A stretch of DNA of 11,275 nucleotides from DAOUBP01 sp034432655 (GTDB lineage: Bacteria > Chloroflexota > Anaerolineae > CG2-30-64-16). The translations under genes were made by a program, and so were the position numbers. The notes beneath the pieces are model-generated. The model was not told the origin of the DNA. It saw only the letters and a list, made by a program, of their open reading frames with translations, and did not search any database. The stretch covers positions 1 through 11,275 of the forward strand of contig DAOUBP010000102.1 in the NCBI GenBank assembly GCA_034432655.1. Reading direction: 5' to 3'. Shown here in pieces: positions 11,218 through 11,275 of the stretch (position 1 is the first letter of the stretch; every line of letters begins with the position of its first letter).

Positions 11218-11275
11218 TTGACCTGGTCAGAATCCATTCGTTTTGTGGTGGGGCCCGATGGCCGGCCGGCAGCCG
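11218..11275 (+). CDS. Start of a probable antitoxin gene, cut by the window end
   Basis: From a TTG at 11218 the frame reads (M)TWSESIRFVVGPDGRPAA to the window edge. IRFVV-x-(D/E)-x-G-(R/K)-P-x-A is the usual opening of Phd/RelB-like antitoxins. The TTG start is uncertain, because only a weak TGAGG abuts it and it overlaps the end of the hsdM stub region closely. If right, it is the fourth small TA-type module in the window. Confidence 0.42.
   Translation, partial: MTWSESIRFVVGPDGRPAA

Noticed and set aside
1..11275. tRNA or rRNA genes
   Set aside because: No tRNA acceptor/T-loop pattern and no rRNA-like block seen. The palindromes superficially resemble cloverleaves but lack tRNA signature bases.

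Overview
This is a GC-rich bacterial window of 11,275 bp from an accessory-rich chromosomal region. Nothing in it fixes the taxonomy. The gene types (a CtpF-like P-type ATPase, an M50 protease with CBS domains, type I restriction remnants of the style common in Anaerolineae, many small toxin-antitoxin genes, abundant interspersed palindromes) suggest a member of the Chloroflexota. That is inference from family resemblance only.

Layout. 1-699: no convincing gene; short palindromes, then two tandem 170-bp units, each carrying a 101-bp REP/BIME-like element (subfamily A). 700-3399: cation P-type ATPase. 3421-3453: perfect inverted repeat. 3475-4590: site-2-type zinc protease with CBS domains. 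4602-5966: a single-domain STAS gene (5619-5966) whose first 185 bp, leader included, also occur upstream (4602-4786). Between the two copies sits a RelE/ParE-like toxin and Phd-like antitoxin pair with a near-perfect sigma-70 promoter and almost no leader. 6112-6858: an uncharacterised, possibly DUF1990-like protein. 6859-7343 (minus): two overlapping uncharacterised small genes, again behind a near-consensus promoter that predicts a leaderless mRNA. 7423-7523: a third subfamily-A palindrome. 7615-8211: a DHFR/RibD-C-family reductase. 8227-8395: a 169-bp copy of the 6718-6886 gene end. 8501-11215: a broken type I restriction locus. The hsdR remnant keeps its nuclease motif, Walker A and C-terminal domain but has lost about 70% of its length. 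The hsdM remnant keeps only the N-terminal domain and a short C-terminal stub. Between them lie a VapBC-like pair and an IS200-like Y1 (RAYT-type) transposase bracketed by subfamily-B palindromes. 11218-11275: probable start of another antitoxin.

The most interesting signal is the palindrome family. Both subfamilies share one plan: a terminal mini-palindrome and a GTAG-like tetranucleotide at each end, plus two internal hairpins. The loops are nearly invariant (CCTGCG and its reverse complement CGCAGG) while the stems change sequence by compensating pairs. Loops that are reverse complements of each other could kiss. The subfamily-B copies surround the transposase gene and extend two reading frames: the last ~50 codons of vapC and ~10 of the transposase come from repeat sequence.

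A second theme is small two-gene cassettes set between 169-185 bp direct repeats of neighbouring genes, which homologous recombination could delete. A third is the parallel internal collapse of hsdR and hsdM.
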